Origin: Ruminococcus sp.
GTDB taxonomy: Bacteria; Bacillota; Clostridia; Oscillospirales; Ruminococcaceae
Assembly (NCBI GenBank): GCA_014799785.1
Contig: JAAVHI010000003.1
Location: 1 to 36,595, forward strand
Direction: 5' to 3'
DNA: 36,595 nucleotides
The number at the start of each line of letters is the position of its first letter. The stretch's first letter is position 1. The translations under genes were made by a program, and so were the position numbers. Shown here piece after piece: positions 16,493-24,169 of the stretch. Below the pieces are notes generated by a model, which did no database searches, was not told the DNA's origin, and saw nothing but the letters and a program-made list of their open reading frames with translations.

Positions 16493-17554
16493 TTACCCCA
16501 TACCCTTGATCTTCGATATCATATCGTACTGTATGCGCTGCACGCTGTCGAAGTCCACGGCTTCTATATAGTACTCCTCCAGACGGTCGTGCTCCGCCTT
16601 GGCGTTCACAAGGGACTTCACCGCCTCATCGCGGAGATTTTTCAGCGCAGCCTCGTTGAATTTGAGCCGCGCCTTTTTGGCGATAAGCGTGCCCTTGTCG
16701 TAAAAGCGGCGGAAATTTATGGGCTGCTTGGTCTCCACCGACAGAGCGTTGAGGGGGCTTGCCGTCAGGAACGCGGTTTTCAGCTCAGGTACGAGGATAT
16801 GCTCAAAGCTTTCCTCGTTCCGCAGGGTGCAGACGCTTATGCTCACGCCGTAGCCGCGGCTTGAAGCAATGTCCGCAAAGCGTCTCAGGAAAATATCCGA
16901 GCCCGCAAAGCAGTTGTCGCAGAGCAGATACACCGCGTAGTCCTCGGGGACGTTTGTCAGGTATCCCTTGGGCGTAAGTGCGGACAGCTGGCGGAACTCG
17001 ATCTTGCCCTCGCCCGCACCCTTTTTTCTTGGCAGAAGCTTTGCCGCAAGCCTTTCGGTGAAACCCTCAAGCTTTTCCTCGTTGAGAGCGGTGCGTCCCA
17101 CCTGGCAGGTATCCTCGGTTACCGCGGCAAGAGCGGTGATAAACCGCCGGCAGCTTGCGTGGTGTCTCAGATACTCCGAGGTGACGGAAATAATTTCCTC
17201 CTTGTTTTCTTTGAGGAAGGACGCGTCCCAGCACACGCCCAGATCCAGTATCTGCTGCGCCGCGCCGGGGTATTCGGGGTCGAAAACATGGGGAGCTGTT
17301 CCGTCCACGAAAACCACGCGCTTTTCCTTGAAAACCACCGCGTCAAGGGAATCGGGGTCGCTGGAGCATTGATAAAGCTCCTTTTCGTCGTCGGGAAAGG
17401 CTTCGGCAAGCCGCTTCATCAGCGTGGATTTGCCCGTTCCCGGACCGCCCTTGATTATGTAGGTATAGTATCCGGTATCGGCGATGGTTTCACCGAAATG
17501 GGTGCGGAAGCCTTTCGGCGAGCTGCCGCCGAGAAAGCATTTTAAACAATTCAT
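16493..17554 (-). CDS. P-loop ATP-binding protein of the PRK06851-like family, 353 aa
   Basis: This is a predicted nucleotide-binding protein of unknown function. The Walker A motif GGPGTGKST lies near residues 36-44 and a hydrophobic strand VVFVDGTAPHVFDP follows near 82-95. The rest includes a cysteine-containing segment (YQCSSDPDSLDA) and a helical C-terminus. It resembles clostridial proteins often labelled 'ATPase' in the PRK06851 group. The start ATG at 17554 has GGAG 8 bases upstream; a GTG at 17563 would add three residues. It stands alone on the minus strand, divergent from the HD gene. No partner is suggested by context. Confidence 0.75.
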   Translation of the reverse strand: MNCLKCFLGGSSPKGFRTHFGETIADTGYYTYIIKGGPGTGKSTLMKRLAEAFPDDEKELYQCSSDPDSLDAVVFKEKRVVFVDGTAPHVFDPEYPGAAQQILDLGVCWDASFLKENKEEIISVTSEYLRHHASCRRFITALAAVTEDTCQVGRTALNEEKLEGFTERLAAKLLPRKKGAGEGKIEFRQLSALTPKGYLTNVPEDYAVYLLCDNCFAGSDIFLRRFADIASSRGYGVSISVCTLRNEESFEHILVPELKTAFLTASPLNALSVETKQPINFRRFYDKGTLIAKKARLKFNEAALKNLRDEAVKSLVNAKAEHDRLEEYYIEAVDFDSVQRIQYDMISKIKGMG

Positions 17555-17661
17555 AAAAATCACTCCGTTTCTGTTTATTTCATTTTATGATAAACGGACG
17601 GATTGGTGCTATCGGCGGCGGCGATTCAATGCAAAATTTATTTTATGAAAGGACTGTCATT

Positions 17662-18150
17662 ATGAAGCTTCACGAGCTTATAACTGCCGCTGTCTCTTAC
17701 GACTGCGGCGACCCCAAGCGCATACAGCATTTTATGAAGGTTTACGCCTTTGCACAGGCTATCGGAGAGAGCGAGGGGCTGTCCCAGCGGGAAATGGAGA
17801 TACTGCGGGCGGCGGCCGTCCTGCACGATATCGGCATACGCGAGTGCGAACGGAAATACAGCTCCTGCGAGGGCGAGCTTCAGCAGGTTGAGGGCGTTCC
17901 CGTCGCAAGGGAAATACTCGGCAGTCTCGGCGCGGACGAGGAGCTTACCGAACGCGTCTGCTTCCTTATCGCACATCATCACACCTACTCGGGGATAGAT
18001 TCCGACGACTGGCAGATACTGGTTGAAGCGGATTTTCTTGTGAACATCTTCGAGGACAATATGTCCGCCGAAGCCGCAAAACAAGTCTGTGACAAGATTT
18101 TCAGGACAGCTTCCGGTAAAATGCTTCTGAAAAAACTCTATTTATCGTAA
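17662..18150 (+). CDS. HD-domain phosphohydrolase-like protein, 162 aa
   Basis: This is a small single-domain HD superfamily protein. The metal-binding residues are visible as HFMKVYAFA, the HD pair in AVLHDIGIRE, the HHHTY motif and a later Asp in VEADFLVNI. Such proteins often hydrolyse nucleotides or phosphate esters; the substrate cannot be told. The ATG at 17662 has AAAGGA 8 bases upstream and starts the conserved domain directly, so the longer in-frame start at 17587 is not favoured. The gene stands alone between divergent and downstream genes. Confidence 0.82.
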   Translation: MKLHELITAAVSYDCGDPKRIQHFMKVYAFAQAIGESEGLSQREMEILRAAAVLHDIGIRECERKYSSCEGELQQVEGVPVAREILGSLGADEELTERVCFLIAHHHTYSGIDSDDWQILVEADFLVNIFEDNMSAEAAKQVCDKIFRTASGKMLLKKLYLS

Positions 18151-18223
18151 CAAATTTTTCACACAAAATTCGGAATATCCTACAAAAATTATTTTTACCG
18201 TTTATTTTCTTAAAAATATATGA

Positions 18224-18229
18224 TATAAT
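18224..18229 (+). promoter_or_regulatory. Extended -10 promoter upstream of LUD gene
   Basis: TGA-TATAAT (18221-18229) gives an extended -10 box about 90 bases upstream of the LUD start. The -35 (TTATTT, 16-base spacer) is weak. The leader in between is AT-rich with no clear hairpin. Confidence 0.5.
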
Positions 18230-18318
18230 AATGAATAATACTTATACATTTGTTAAACATATCACGAAGTCAATTTAATTATTTACTGCAACATAGGGTC
18301 ATACAGGGAGGAATACAT

Positions 18319-18990
18319 ATGCCTGATCACGCTAAAGATGTTTACAGAACCATACTCGAACGCACCGCAAGAAGCCTTGAGGCAAACAACATGAAATGCT
18401 TTATCGCCGAGACCAAGGAGGACGTGCTGCCAATTGTAAAGGAGCTTCTCTCCGAGGGCGAGACCGTTTCCTGCGGCGGCTCCATGTCCCTTGCCGAGAC
18501 GGGCGTTGCGGATCTGCTTCGGTCGGGCGCTTATGATTTTCTCGACAGGACGGGTAAAAGTCCCGAGGAAGCCGAGGAGATATACCGCCGCGCATTTTTT
18601 GCGGACAGCTACCTTACAAGCGCGAACGCAATTACCGAAAACGGCGAACTTTACAACGTGGACGGAAACAGCAACCGCGTTGCGGCGATATGCTTCGGCC
18701 CTAAATCCGTTATTGTTGTTGCGGGCAGGAACAAGGTCGTCCCCACGCTGGAGGACGCTGTTACACGTGTAAAGCGTCTCGCCGCGCCAATGAATACCGC
18801 AAGGCTCGGCTGTGAGACCTACTGCAAGAGCAAGGGGCAGTGTATGTCCCTCGCTTCAGGCAGCTGCGCGGGCATGACCGACGGCTGCAAAAGCGACGCG
18901 CGTATATGCTGTTCCTTTGTGGTATCGGCTTTCCAGCGCATAAGGGGCAGGATAAAGGTAATTCTTGTCAACGAGGAACTGGGCTTTTGA
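18319..18990 (+). CDS. LUD domain (LutC/YkgG-like) protein, 223 aa
   Basis: The protein belongs to the LUD superfamily, which includes LutB and LutC of the lactate oxidation complex. Family features are SEGETVSCGGSMSLAETGV, a middle SYLTSANAITENGELYNVDGNSNRVAAICFGP and VIVVAGRNKVVPTLEDA. The C-terminus has several cysteines (near residues 174, 182, 191, 197 and 203-204) that might bind metal. AGGGAGG lies 7 bases before the ATG. No lutA or lutB neighbours are present, so a role in lactate use is not supported by context. Confidence 0.88.
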   Translation: MPDHAKDVYRTILERTARSLEANNMKCFIAETKEDVLPIVKELLSEGETVSCGGSMSLAETGVADLLRSGAYDFLDRTGKSPEEAEEIYRRAFFADSYLTSANAITENGELYNVDGNSNRVAAICFGPKSVIVVAGRNKVVPTLEDAVTRVKRLAAPMNTARLGCETYCKSKGQCMSLASGSCAGMTDGCKSDARICCSFVVSAFQRIRGRIKVILVNEELGF

Positions 18991-19069
18991 CATTCACAAA
19001 AATTTTACATTTATCCGAAAATTGCACTCAATATATAATTTTTGTATGAAATTATCTGAAATTTATTAA

Positions 19070-19098
19070 TTGTCAAAGCTCTAAAATTACTGTATAAT
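19070..19098 (+). promoter_or_regulatory. Sigma-A promoter of candidate small RNA
   Basis: TTGTCA (19070-19075) and TATAAT (19093-19098) have a 17-base spacer. No start codon with a ribosome binding site lies between it and the terminator at 19161. Confidence 0.75.
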
Positions 19099-19104
19099 TA
19101 AATC

Positions 19105-19190
19105 AGCATCAAGGTTTGTTAACCCTTGACTCTCTCTCTTAAAATATTTTTTATTAAAAAAACGGACATTGCTCGATGTTCGTTTTTTAT
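19105..19190 (+). ncRNA. Candidate small RNA with CU-rich single-stranded region
   Basis: A complete transcription unit without a reading frame: the promoter at 19070-19098, a hairpin TCAAGG/CCTTGA (19109-19129), a CU-rich single-stranded GACTCTCTCTCTT segment (about 19128-19140), an AT-rich linker, and a terminator (19161-19190). The length would be about 85 nt. A CU-rich loop could pair with purine-rich ribosome binding sites, as in some Gram-positive regulatory RNAs (inferred). It could instead be an attenuated leader of the gene at 19362, but that gene has its own promoter. Confidence 0.5.
19161..19190. terminator. Intrinsic terminator of candidate small RNA
   Basis: AACGGACAT (19161-19169) pairs with ATGTTCGTT (19176-19184) and is followed by TTTTATTTT. 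The A-run on the left flank makes it potentially bidirectional. Downstream, AATTTCCTGC (19221-19230) and GCAGGAAATT (19259-19268) form a second inverted repeat with a long spacer. Confidence 0.85.
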
Positions 19191-19295
19191 TTTGCAGAAA
19201 ATTTCACGCTAAAGTTTTTGAATTTCCTGCCGATATATAAGTGAAAAGCTGCGGACGTGCAGGAAATTTTTTGTGCAGAAAATTGAAAAAAACAC

Positions 19296-19324
19296 TTGAA
19301 ATTTTTGTACGGCTGTGATATAAT
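19296..19324 (+). promoter_or_regulatory. Sigma-A promoter (extended -10) of the COG3581-like gene
   Basis: TTGAAA (19296-19301), a 17-base spacer and TGA-TATAAT (19319-19324) lie about 40 bases upstream of the start codon. Confidence 0.8.
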
Positions 19325-19361
19325 ATAGTCGGAGAATAATTTATTAAGGAGCTTGCCTTTT

Positions 19362-20615
19362 ATGGCTGAACTGGTTTACAACGAAAAAGGCAGACTGCTT
19401 TTTACGGAAGAAATGCGGAAAGACTATACTATCCTTATTCCGCAGATGCTGCCCGTACACTTTACATTTCTGGAAAAAATCTTCAACAACCACGGCTACA
19501 AGGTCAAGCTGCTCACAAGCACGGGCAGAAAAATCGTGGACGAGGGTCTTCGGAACGTCCATAACGACACCTGCTACCCCGCTCTGCTTGTCATCGGTCA
19601 GATGATGGACGCTCTCAAATCAGGTGAGTACGACCTTAACAAGACCGCTCTGATGATAACCCAGACAGGCGGCGGCTGCCGCGCTTCCAACTATATAAAT
19701 CTTCTCCGCAAGGCTCTCAAAAATAACGGCATGGAGCAAATTCCCGTTATTTCACTGAACCTTTCCAATATGGAGAAAAACCCCGGCTTTAAACTTTCTG
19801 TAAAGCTTCTCTACGAACTGATAATCGCCATATGCTACGGCGACCTGCTTATGTGGATAGGCAATCAGGTACGTCCCTATGAGAACAAGCGCGGCGATAC
19901 CGACGCTCTCATTGACAGCTGGATCGACCGCATCATGAAAAGAGGCTTTTCCATTCCAGCGTTCGGAAGTACCGCACGCGAAATTCTAAAGGATTTTTCC
20001 GATGTCCCCTACACTATGTCATCAAAGGTCAAAGTAGGCGTTGTCGGTGAAATATATATCAAATACGCTCCACTCGGCAACAACTGCCTTGAGGAATTTC
20101 TCAGAAGCGAGGACGCCGAAGTGGTCATTCCGGGTCTGCTGGACTTTATCCTGTTCATGTGCGACCACCACATCGTCGATACTCAGCTCTATCATGTCAG
20201 GTACAAAAAATTTATCGGCTCGGGCGCGCTGAAAATGTTCCTGCGGAAAATGCAGGATACCATTATCAAGGCTGTATCCGAAACTCGGTTCAGACCTCCC
20301 GCACGCTTTGAGGAGACAAAGAAAAATGTACTGCCATATGTTTCGCCTGCCAATAAAATGGGCGAGGGCTGGCTGCTTACCGCCGAAATGGTGGAGCTTG
20401 TGGACAGCGGCGTGAACAATATTGTCTGTGCGCAGCCTTTCGGCTGTCTTCCGAACCATATTGTGGGAAAGGGCATGATAAGAAAGATCAGGCAGGTCCA
20501 CCCGGAAGCAAACATTGTTGCCATCGACTACGACCCCGGAGCAACAAAAGTCAATCAGGAAAACCGTATCAAGCTCATGCTTTCAACAGCTAAATCAAGG
20601 CTTGATAATAAATAA
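19362..20615 (+). CDS. 2-hydroxyacyl-CoA dehydratase-related protein (COG3581 type), 417 aa
   Basis: This resembles the C-terminal half of the large clostridial activase/2-hydroxyglutaryl-CoA dehydratase-like proteins, which have Fe-S clusters and unknown substrate. Conserved cysteine motifs are seen in VHNDTCYPALLVIGQ (near residue 68), TQTGGGCRASNY (about 100-111) and CAQPFGCLPNHIVGKG (near 360-375). The protein looks soluble. AAGGAG lies 10 bases before the ATG. The matching N-terminal activase part (COG3580 type, ASKHA fold) is not in this window, so the gene is either split and scattered or works alone. It is followed after 17 bases by the FliD-like gene, probably in the same transcript. 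Confidence 0.8.
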   Translation: MAELVYNEKGRLLFTEEMRKDYTILIPQMLPVHFTFLEKIFNNHGYKVKLLTSTGRKIVDEGLRNVHNDTCYPALLVIGQMMDALKSGEYDLNKTALMITQTGGGCRASNYINLLRKALKNNGMEQIPVISLNLSNMEKNPGFKLSVKLLYELIIAICYGDLLMWIGNQVRPYENKRGDTDALIDSWIDRIMKRGFSIPAFGSTAREILKDFSDVPYTMSSKVKVGVVGEIYIKYAPLGNNCLEEFLRSEDAEVVIPGLLDFILFMCDHHIVDTQLYHVRYKKFIGSGALKMFLRKMQDTIIKAVSETRFRPPARFEETKKNVLPYVSPANKMGEGWLLTAEMVELVDSGVNNIVCAQPFGCLPNHIVGKGMIRKIRQVHPEANIVAIDYDPGATKVNQENRIKLMLSTAKSRLDNK

Positions 20616-20632
20616 TGAAAGGATGCGATTTT

Positions 20633-21379
20633 ATGTCTTTGTACGGAATCAACGCGTATACCTCAAATTCATATTACAGCACTCTTCTTGCTAACAAGAA
20701 CAAGCAGCAGGGCAGTGACCTTTCGAGTATGCTCTCGAATGCGCTCAAGACCGACTCAAACGATCTGTATTCCATTGCCAAAAAGGTTCAGATGGTGCGC
20801 TCAAAGGACTACCAGAAAGAATTGCTTGAGGGCTTCAAGGAGTATTTTTCGGGCGGAGCTGTTTCCGATAATGACTCTGCTTCCAAGGCAAACGCCGAAA
20901 AGCTTGCCTCTGTTGCCAAGCAGCTGAACGAAAACGCAGGAAAGCTTGCGACAAGCGGAAGTTCGTTCTACAACGATACCGAGAAATCTGTTTCCGCTGT
21001 AAAGGATTTTGTAGACAGCTACAACAGCACTCTGGACAGTCTCAAGGACAGCGAAAATACCACAGCTCTCCAAAAGGGTGTGCAGATGGTAAACTCTACC
21101 AAAGCATATTCTCGTACGCTCAATCGCATAGGTATTTCTGTCGACAGCGACAACCGTCTCTCAATTGATGAGGATAAGCTCAAGGCTACTTCTCCGCTGA
21201 CTATGAAATCCCTGTTTTCAGGCAGTTACTCCCTTGCAAGCCGTATTGCCGACAAGGCGTCGTACATACACCGTACAGCGGCTCTCAACAGCACTAATCT
21301 TCCCACCTACAATTCCAAGGGAACGAAAAACGATTACTACAACCAGCTTTCCGCTATGATGTTCAACAGCAAGGTTTAA
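20633..21379 (+). CDS. FliD-like protein (flagellar cap C-terminal region-like), 248 aa
   Basis: The middle and C-terminal parts resemble the C-terminal region of the flagellar filament cap protein FliD: AVKDFVDSYNSTLDSLKD (near residues 123-140), a LNRIGISVDSDNRLSIDEDKLKA segment (about 164-186) and a SRIADKASYI segment. The N-terminus (MSLYGINAYTSNSYYSTLL) is short and not like FliD; full FliD proteins are usually over 400 aa. The ATG at 20633 has AAAGGA 9 bases upstream; an upstream in-frame start at 20615 lacks one. No signal peptide or membrane segment is visible and no flagellar genes are nearby. Its role is unknown. Confidence 0.65.
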   Translation: MSLYGINAYTSNSYYSTLLANKNKQQGSDLSSMLSNALKTDSNDLYSIAKKVQMVRSKDYQKELLEGFKEYFSGGAVSDNDSASKANAEKLASVAKQLNENAGKLATSGSSFYNDTEKSVSAVKDFVDSYNSTLDSLKDSENTTALQKGVQMVNSTKAYSRTLNRIGISVDSDNRLSIDEDKLKATSPLTMKSLFSGSYSLASRIADKASYIHRTAALNSTNLPTYNSKGTKNDYYNQLSAMMFNSKV

Positions 21380-21412
21380 GACTGAACTTGTATTTTGTAC
21401 ATAATACAAACG

Positions 21413-21538
21413 ATACGCTGTGCACTTTAGGCAGGTAACGATACAGAAGTATTGTTACCCATGGGAGCATTTTACCCTTATTGGCATTGTACGCCTAAAA
21501 GGGGTAAAGGCTCAGCCTTTTGCCGCAGCGTATTTTTT
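21413..21538 (+). ncRNA. Candidate multi-branched structured RNA ending in a T-run
   Basis: A closing stem ATACGCTG (21413-21420) with CAGCGTAT (21526-21533) encloses hairpin A GGTAACGATAC/GTATTGTTACC (21434-21459), hairpin B with TTTACCC/GGGTAAA (21471-21508) and inner GGC/GCC, and hairpin C AAAGGC/GCCTTT (21506-21520), which competes with B for three bases. The closing stem is followed by a T-run (21533-21538). A separate TTGTATT/AATACAA hairpin lies just before it. It may be a structured 3' end of the FliD-like gene transcript, an elaborate terminator, or an independent RNA; no clear promoter was found. Confidence 0.5.
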
Positions 21539-21559
21539 ATGTAAATTTTGCAAAAAAGC

Positions 21560-21588
21560 TTTTCATTTCCTGCAAAATGTGGTATAAT
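21560..21588 (+). promoter_or_regulatory. Extended -10 promoter of ddh
   Basis: TGG-TATAAT (21580-21588) is an extended -10 box. The matching -35 at 21560-21565 (TTTCAT) is weak, with a 17-base spacer. It lies about 58 bases upstream of the start codon. Confidence 0.6.
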
Positions 21589-21645
21589 TTTATTGTACTT
21601 AGGCAATCATGCCGCCCCATAAAAGCTTGAAAGGAAATGATAAAA

Positions 21646-22635
21646 ATGAACAAGATACGCATTGGAATCGTTGGCTACGGCAACCTTGGCAGGGGTACGG
21701 AGCTGGCGATAAGGCAGAACCCAGACACTGAGCTTGCCTGTGTGTTCACCCGCCGCGACCCGTCCTCGCTTAAAATTCTGACGGAAGGCGTTCCCGTTTA
21801 TTCACTTGACGACATTCAGAACCACCGTGACTGTGCCGACGTGCTTATCCTCTGCGGAGGAAGCGCTTCGGATCTGCCTGTTCAGGGTCCGCAGCTAGCA
21901 GAGCTTTTCTGCACTGTGGACAGCTTCGATACCCATGCCAAAATCCCCCAATACTTTGCGGCGGTTGACGAATCCGCGAAAAAGGGCGGAAACGTCAGCA
22001 TTATATCTGTGGGCTGGGATCCGGGTATGTTCTCGGTTTCAAGGCTTTACGGAAGCTGCATTCTTCCCGACGGCAAGGACTACACTTTCTGGGGAAAAGG
22101 CGTTTCTCAGGGACATTCCGACGCTATCAGGCGCATTGATGGTGTCGCCGACGCGAAGCAGTACACCATTCCCGTTCAGGATGCTGTTGACGCGGTAAGA
22201 AGCGGTTCCGATCCTGAGCTTTCTACCCGTCAGAAGCACACAAGGGAATGCTTTGTCGTTGCAAAAGAGGGCGCGGATACCGCAAAGATCGAATCGGAGA
22301 TCAAAAATATGCCCAACTATTTTGCGGACTACGACACCACGGTGCATTTTATTTCACAGGAGGAGCTTGACCGCGACCACAGCGGTATCCCCCACGGCGG
22401 ATTTGTTATCAGAAGCGGAAAAACGGGCTTGAACGGCGAGACCTCCCATATTGTGGAATACAGTCTCAAGCTTGGTTCAAATCCCGAATTTACGTCGAGC
22501 ATTCTTGTTGCCTACGCCAGAGCCGCTTATCGTCTCCATAAGGAGGGCGCGACAGGCGCGAAAACTGTATTTGACATTGCTCCCGCGTATCTGTCTCCAA
22601 AGAACGGAGACGAGCTGAGAGCGTCCATGCTGTAA
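21646..22635 (+). CDS. ddh: meso-Diaminopimelate D-dehydrogenase (Ddh), 329 aa
   Basis: Ddh catalyses the one-step NADPH-dependent reductive amination of tetrahydrodipicolinate to meso-diaminopimelate, for lysine and peptidoglycan synthesis. The Rossmann motif GIVGYGNLGRG lies at residues 6-16 and an FTRRD NADP-binding loop near 34. The family signatures VDSFDTHAKIPQYF, ISVGWDPGMFS and WGKGVSQGHSDA are present, as is HGGFVIRSGKTG. The length matches the roughly 327 aa typical of the family. The ATG at 21646 has GAAAGGA 10 bases upstream; the ATG at 21637 is too close to it. The gene is monocistronic and ends at a bidirectional terminator. Confidence 0.96.
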   Translation: MNKIRIGIVGYGNLGRGTELAIRQNPDTELACVFTRRDPSSLKILTEGVPVYSLDDIQNHRDCADVLILCGGSASDLPVQGPQLAELFCTVDSFDTHAKIPQYFAAVDESAKKGGNVSIISVGWDPGMFSVSRLYGSCILPDGKDYTFWGKGVSQGHSDAIRRIDGVADAKQYTIPVQDAVDAVRSGSDPELSTRQKHTRECFVVAKEGADTAKIESEIKNMPNYFADYDTTVHFISQEELDRDHSGIPHGGFVIRSGKTGLNGETSHIVEYSLKLGSNPEFTSSILVAYARAAYRLHKEGATGAKTVFDIAPAYLSPKNGDELRASML

Positions 22636-22663
22636 AATCGGTCAAATCAAAAACGTATATAAA

Positions 22664-22695
22664 AAAACAGGCTGCAATCACAGCCTGTTTTTTGT
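22664..22695. terminator. Bidirectional terminator between ddh and the pilin locus
   Basis: AAAACAGGCTG (22664-22674) pairs with CAGCCTGTTTT (22681-22691) around a 6-base loop. T-runs follow on both strands. It separates convergent ddh and the last pilin gene. Confidence 0.9.
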
Positions 22696-23172
22696 TTATG
22701 ACACTGCTTTCACCGGGTGACAGCCTATCGGGTTCGACGTGCTGACAGAAGCCTTTACTTCATCCATGGTCAACTGCTGCGCCGCTGAAGCCGAAATTGG
22801 CTGCTCGCTCCAAAGAGCATATATACAGCCGCTGCCCTCAGAATTTGTCACGAACAAGAAATGTCCGCCAAAATCCTCTCCAAGATAATTGATCAAATTG
22901 CAGTCATTACCGCCGCCGTCCGGGTGTCCTATTCCGTCGTTTGAACCTATATAGATGCCGTCCGGAATAATTTTTCCCATTGCGGCATTTGTATCTGTTA
23001 TAGCAAGCTGAGCCGCACTGTAAATGCTTCGGGCATTTGAATTAAGCCTTGTAGCCCTCGAATGCTTTACATATCCCATGAGGCTCGGAACAAGAATTGC
23101 CGCAAGAACACCAATGATAGCGATAACAACAATCAGTTCTATAAGCGTAAAACCATTAAGTTTCTTTTTCAT
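22696..23172 (-). CDS. Type IV pilin-like protein, 158 aa
   Basis: This is a prepilin with a class III signal peptide: a short basic leader MKKKLNG, cleavage predicted after G7, then FTLIELIVVIAIIGVLAAIL with the conserved Glu at mature position 5. The globular part is short and has three cysteines. The N-terminal helix closely matches the major pilin at 24170-24709, so the two may be related by duplication. GGGGGTG lies about 5 bases upstream of the ATG. It is the last gene of the pilus cluster, downstream of the C39-like gene with a 96-base gap that has a TATAAT-like box near 23219 but no good -35. It is likely a minor or alternative pilin. Confidence 0.88.
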   Translation of the reverse strand: MKKKLNGFTLIELIVVIAIIGVLAAILVPSLMGYVKHSRATRLNSNARSIYSAAQLAITDTNAAMGKIIPDGIYIGSNDGIGHPDGGGNDCNLINYLGEDFGGHFLFVTNSEGSGCIYALWSEQPISASAAQQLTMDEVKASVSTSNPIGCHPVKAVS

Positions 23173-23268
23173 AGTAACACCCCCAAATGCAATTTTTGCA
23201 TTATTTCCTCACTAATAATTATACTTTATATTACAGGACAATTTGCATATATTTTTTTAACTTTTTGT

Positions 23269-24096
23269 TTAGTTTTTGCTAATATCAAACATAAATGTCA
23301 TTTCAGGATCAAGCTCATCAAACGACCATAATCTGTCAGAATTTTCCGGACTTTCGGGGTCATTAATTGTAAAAAGATCACCGCTATATCCGGAAATAAT
23401 CAATCCGTGAGCGCCGAATGTTTCGCCGGACATACCTGCCATAAGGACATGACCGTTGTCAAGTATTTGCTTCATTGTCTGAATGTCGGCATGATATTTT
23501 TTTTCTGTATCCGTGTCAAATCTGTATTGGTACATTTCAACATTAAGTCCCAGTTCAGAGCAGATATCCTCAATCTTTTCATACAAAATACCTCCCCAAA
23601 AGGCTGTTGCATCAAGGTTCTCAGCAATTTCCGAAATTTTAACGGGATCAAAATCGCCATTGCCTGTGAGCCATACATACGCCATAGTCAGCGAAACCGG
23701 CACACACCCGTCATCTTTGATATACATGCCGCCAATTTTTTCATATGCCCATCTGTTATCAAACATATAAAGCTTTGGAATTTTTTCACTGTTAAGTTCT
23801 TCTTCCGTAAATGACATTGACCGATAATCGTCTTTATGAAAAGCATAATTATACACAAAATCAAGTTCGTCAGTGTTTCTGTAAAAATATTCCATTACTT
23901 CTTCCGAATACAATTCCTGATTTTCAATTATGAACTTTGCACGTTCATCTGTTTCGGCAAACTCGGCAAGTATACCCCATTTTTCATAAAACTCGTTTTT
24001 GCGCTGTGCAGGGATCAATAGCAGCATTGCGACCAGAATGGCAATAAAAACCACAGAAACTATGGCTATAGTTTTCTTATCAACGTTATTTTTCAT
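23269..24096 (-). CDS. Membrane-anchored C39-like cysteine peptidase, 275 aa
   Basis: An N-terminal membrane anchor (about residues 9-29) is followed by a helical region and a C39-like papain-fold domain (about 110-270). Catalytic candidates are C131 in DDGCVPVSLTMAYVWLTG, H230 in GAHGLIISGYSG and D246 in FTINDPE. It lacks the ABC transporter parts of bacteriocin-exporting C39 proteins. The predicted topology is anchored with the protease outside. The ATG at 24096 has AAAGGA 6 bases upstream; the longer in-frame start at 24147 would run through the terminator hairpin. It lies between two pilin genes, directly after a terminator, so its expression may depend on readthrough. A role in processing or turnover of pilus or surface proteins is inferred. 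Confidence 0.8.
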   Translation of the reverse strand: MKNNVDKKTIAIVSVVFIAILVAMLLLIPAQRKNEFYEKWGILAEFAETDERAKFIIENQELYSEEVMEYFYRNTDELDFVYNYAFHKDDYRSMSFTEEELNSEKIPKLYMFDNRWAYEKIGGMYIKDDGCVPVSLTMAYVWLTGNGDFDPVKISEIAENLDATAFWGGILYEKIEDICSELGLNVEMYQYRFDTDTEKKYHADIQTMKQILDNGHVLMAGMSGETFGAHGLIISGYSGDLFTINDPESPENSDRLWSFDELDPEMTFMFDISKN

Positions 24097-24113
24097 ATAT
24101 ATTCCTTTACAGA

Positions 24114-24142
24114 AAAAGCGTCGGATAAACCGACGCTTTTCG
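24114..24142 (-). terminator. Terminator/attenuator between major pilin and C39-like gene
   Basis: On the minus strand AAAAGCGTCGG pairs with CCGACGCTTTT around a 5-base loop, followed by TTTTTC. It lies 20 to 30 bases after the major pilin stop. The C39 ribosome binding site begins right after the T-run, so only readthrough transcripts would carry that gene. Confidence 0.8.
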
Positions 24143-24169
24143 TTCAAATGTTATAGAGCTAAAGTCAAA

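Noticed and set aside
18151..18318. Riboswitch or small gene upstream of the LUD gene.
   Set aside because: The leader is AT-rich with no stable helices or reading frame with a ribosome site.
20633..21379. Flagellar operon.
   Set aside because: Only one FliD-like protein was found; no other flagellar structural or motor gene is in the window.
24036..24147. Longer start of the C39-like gene at 24147.
   Set aside because: It would translate through the terminator stem; the ATG at 24096 has a good ribosome site.
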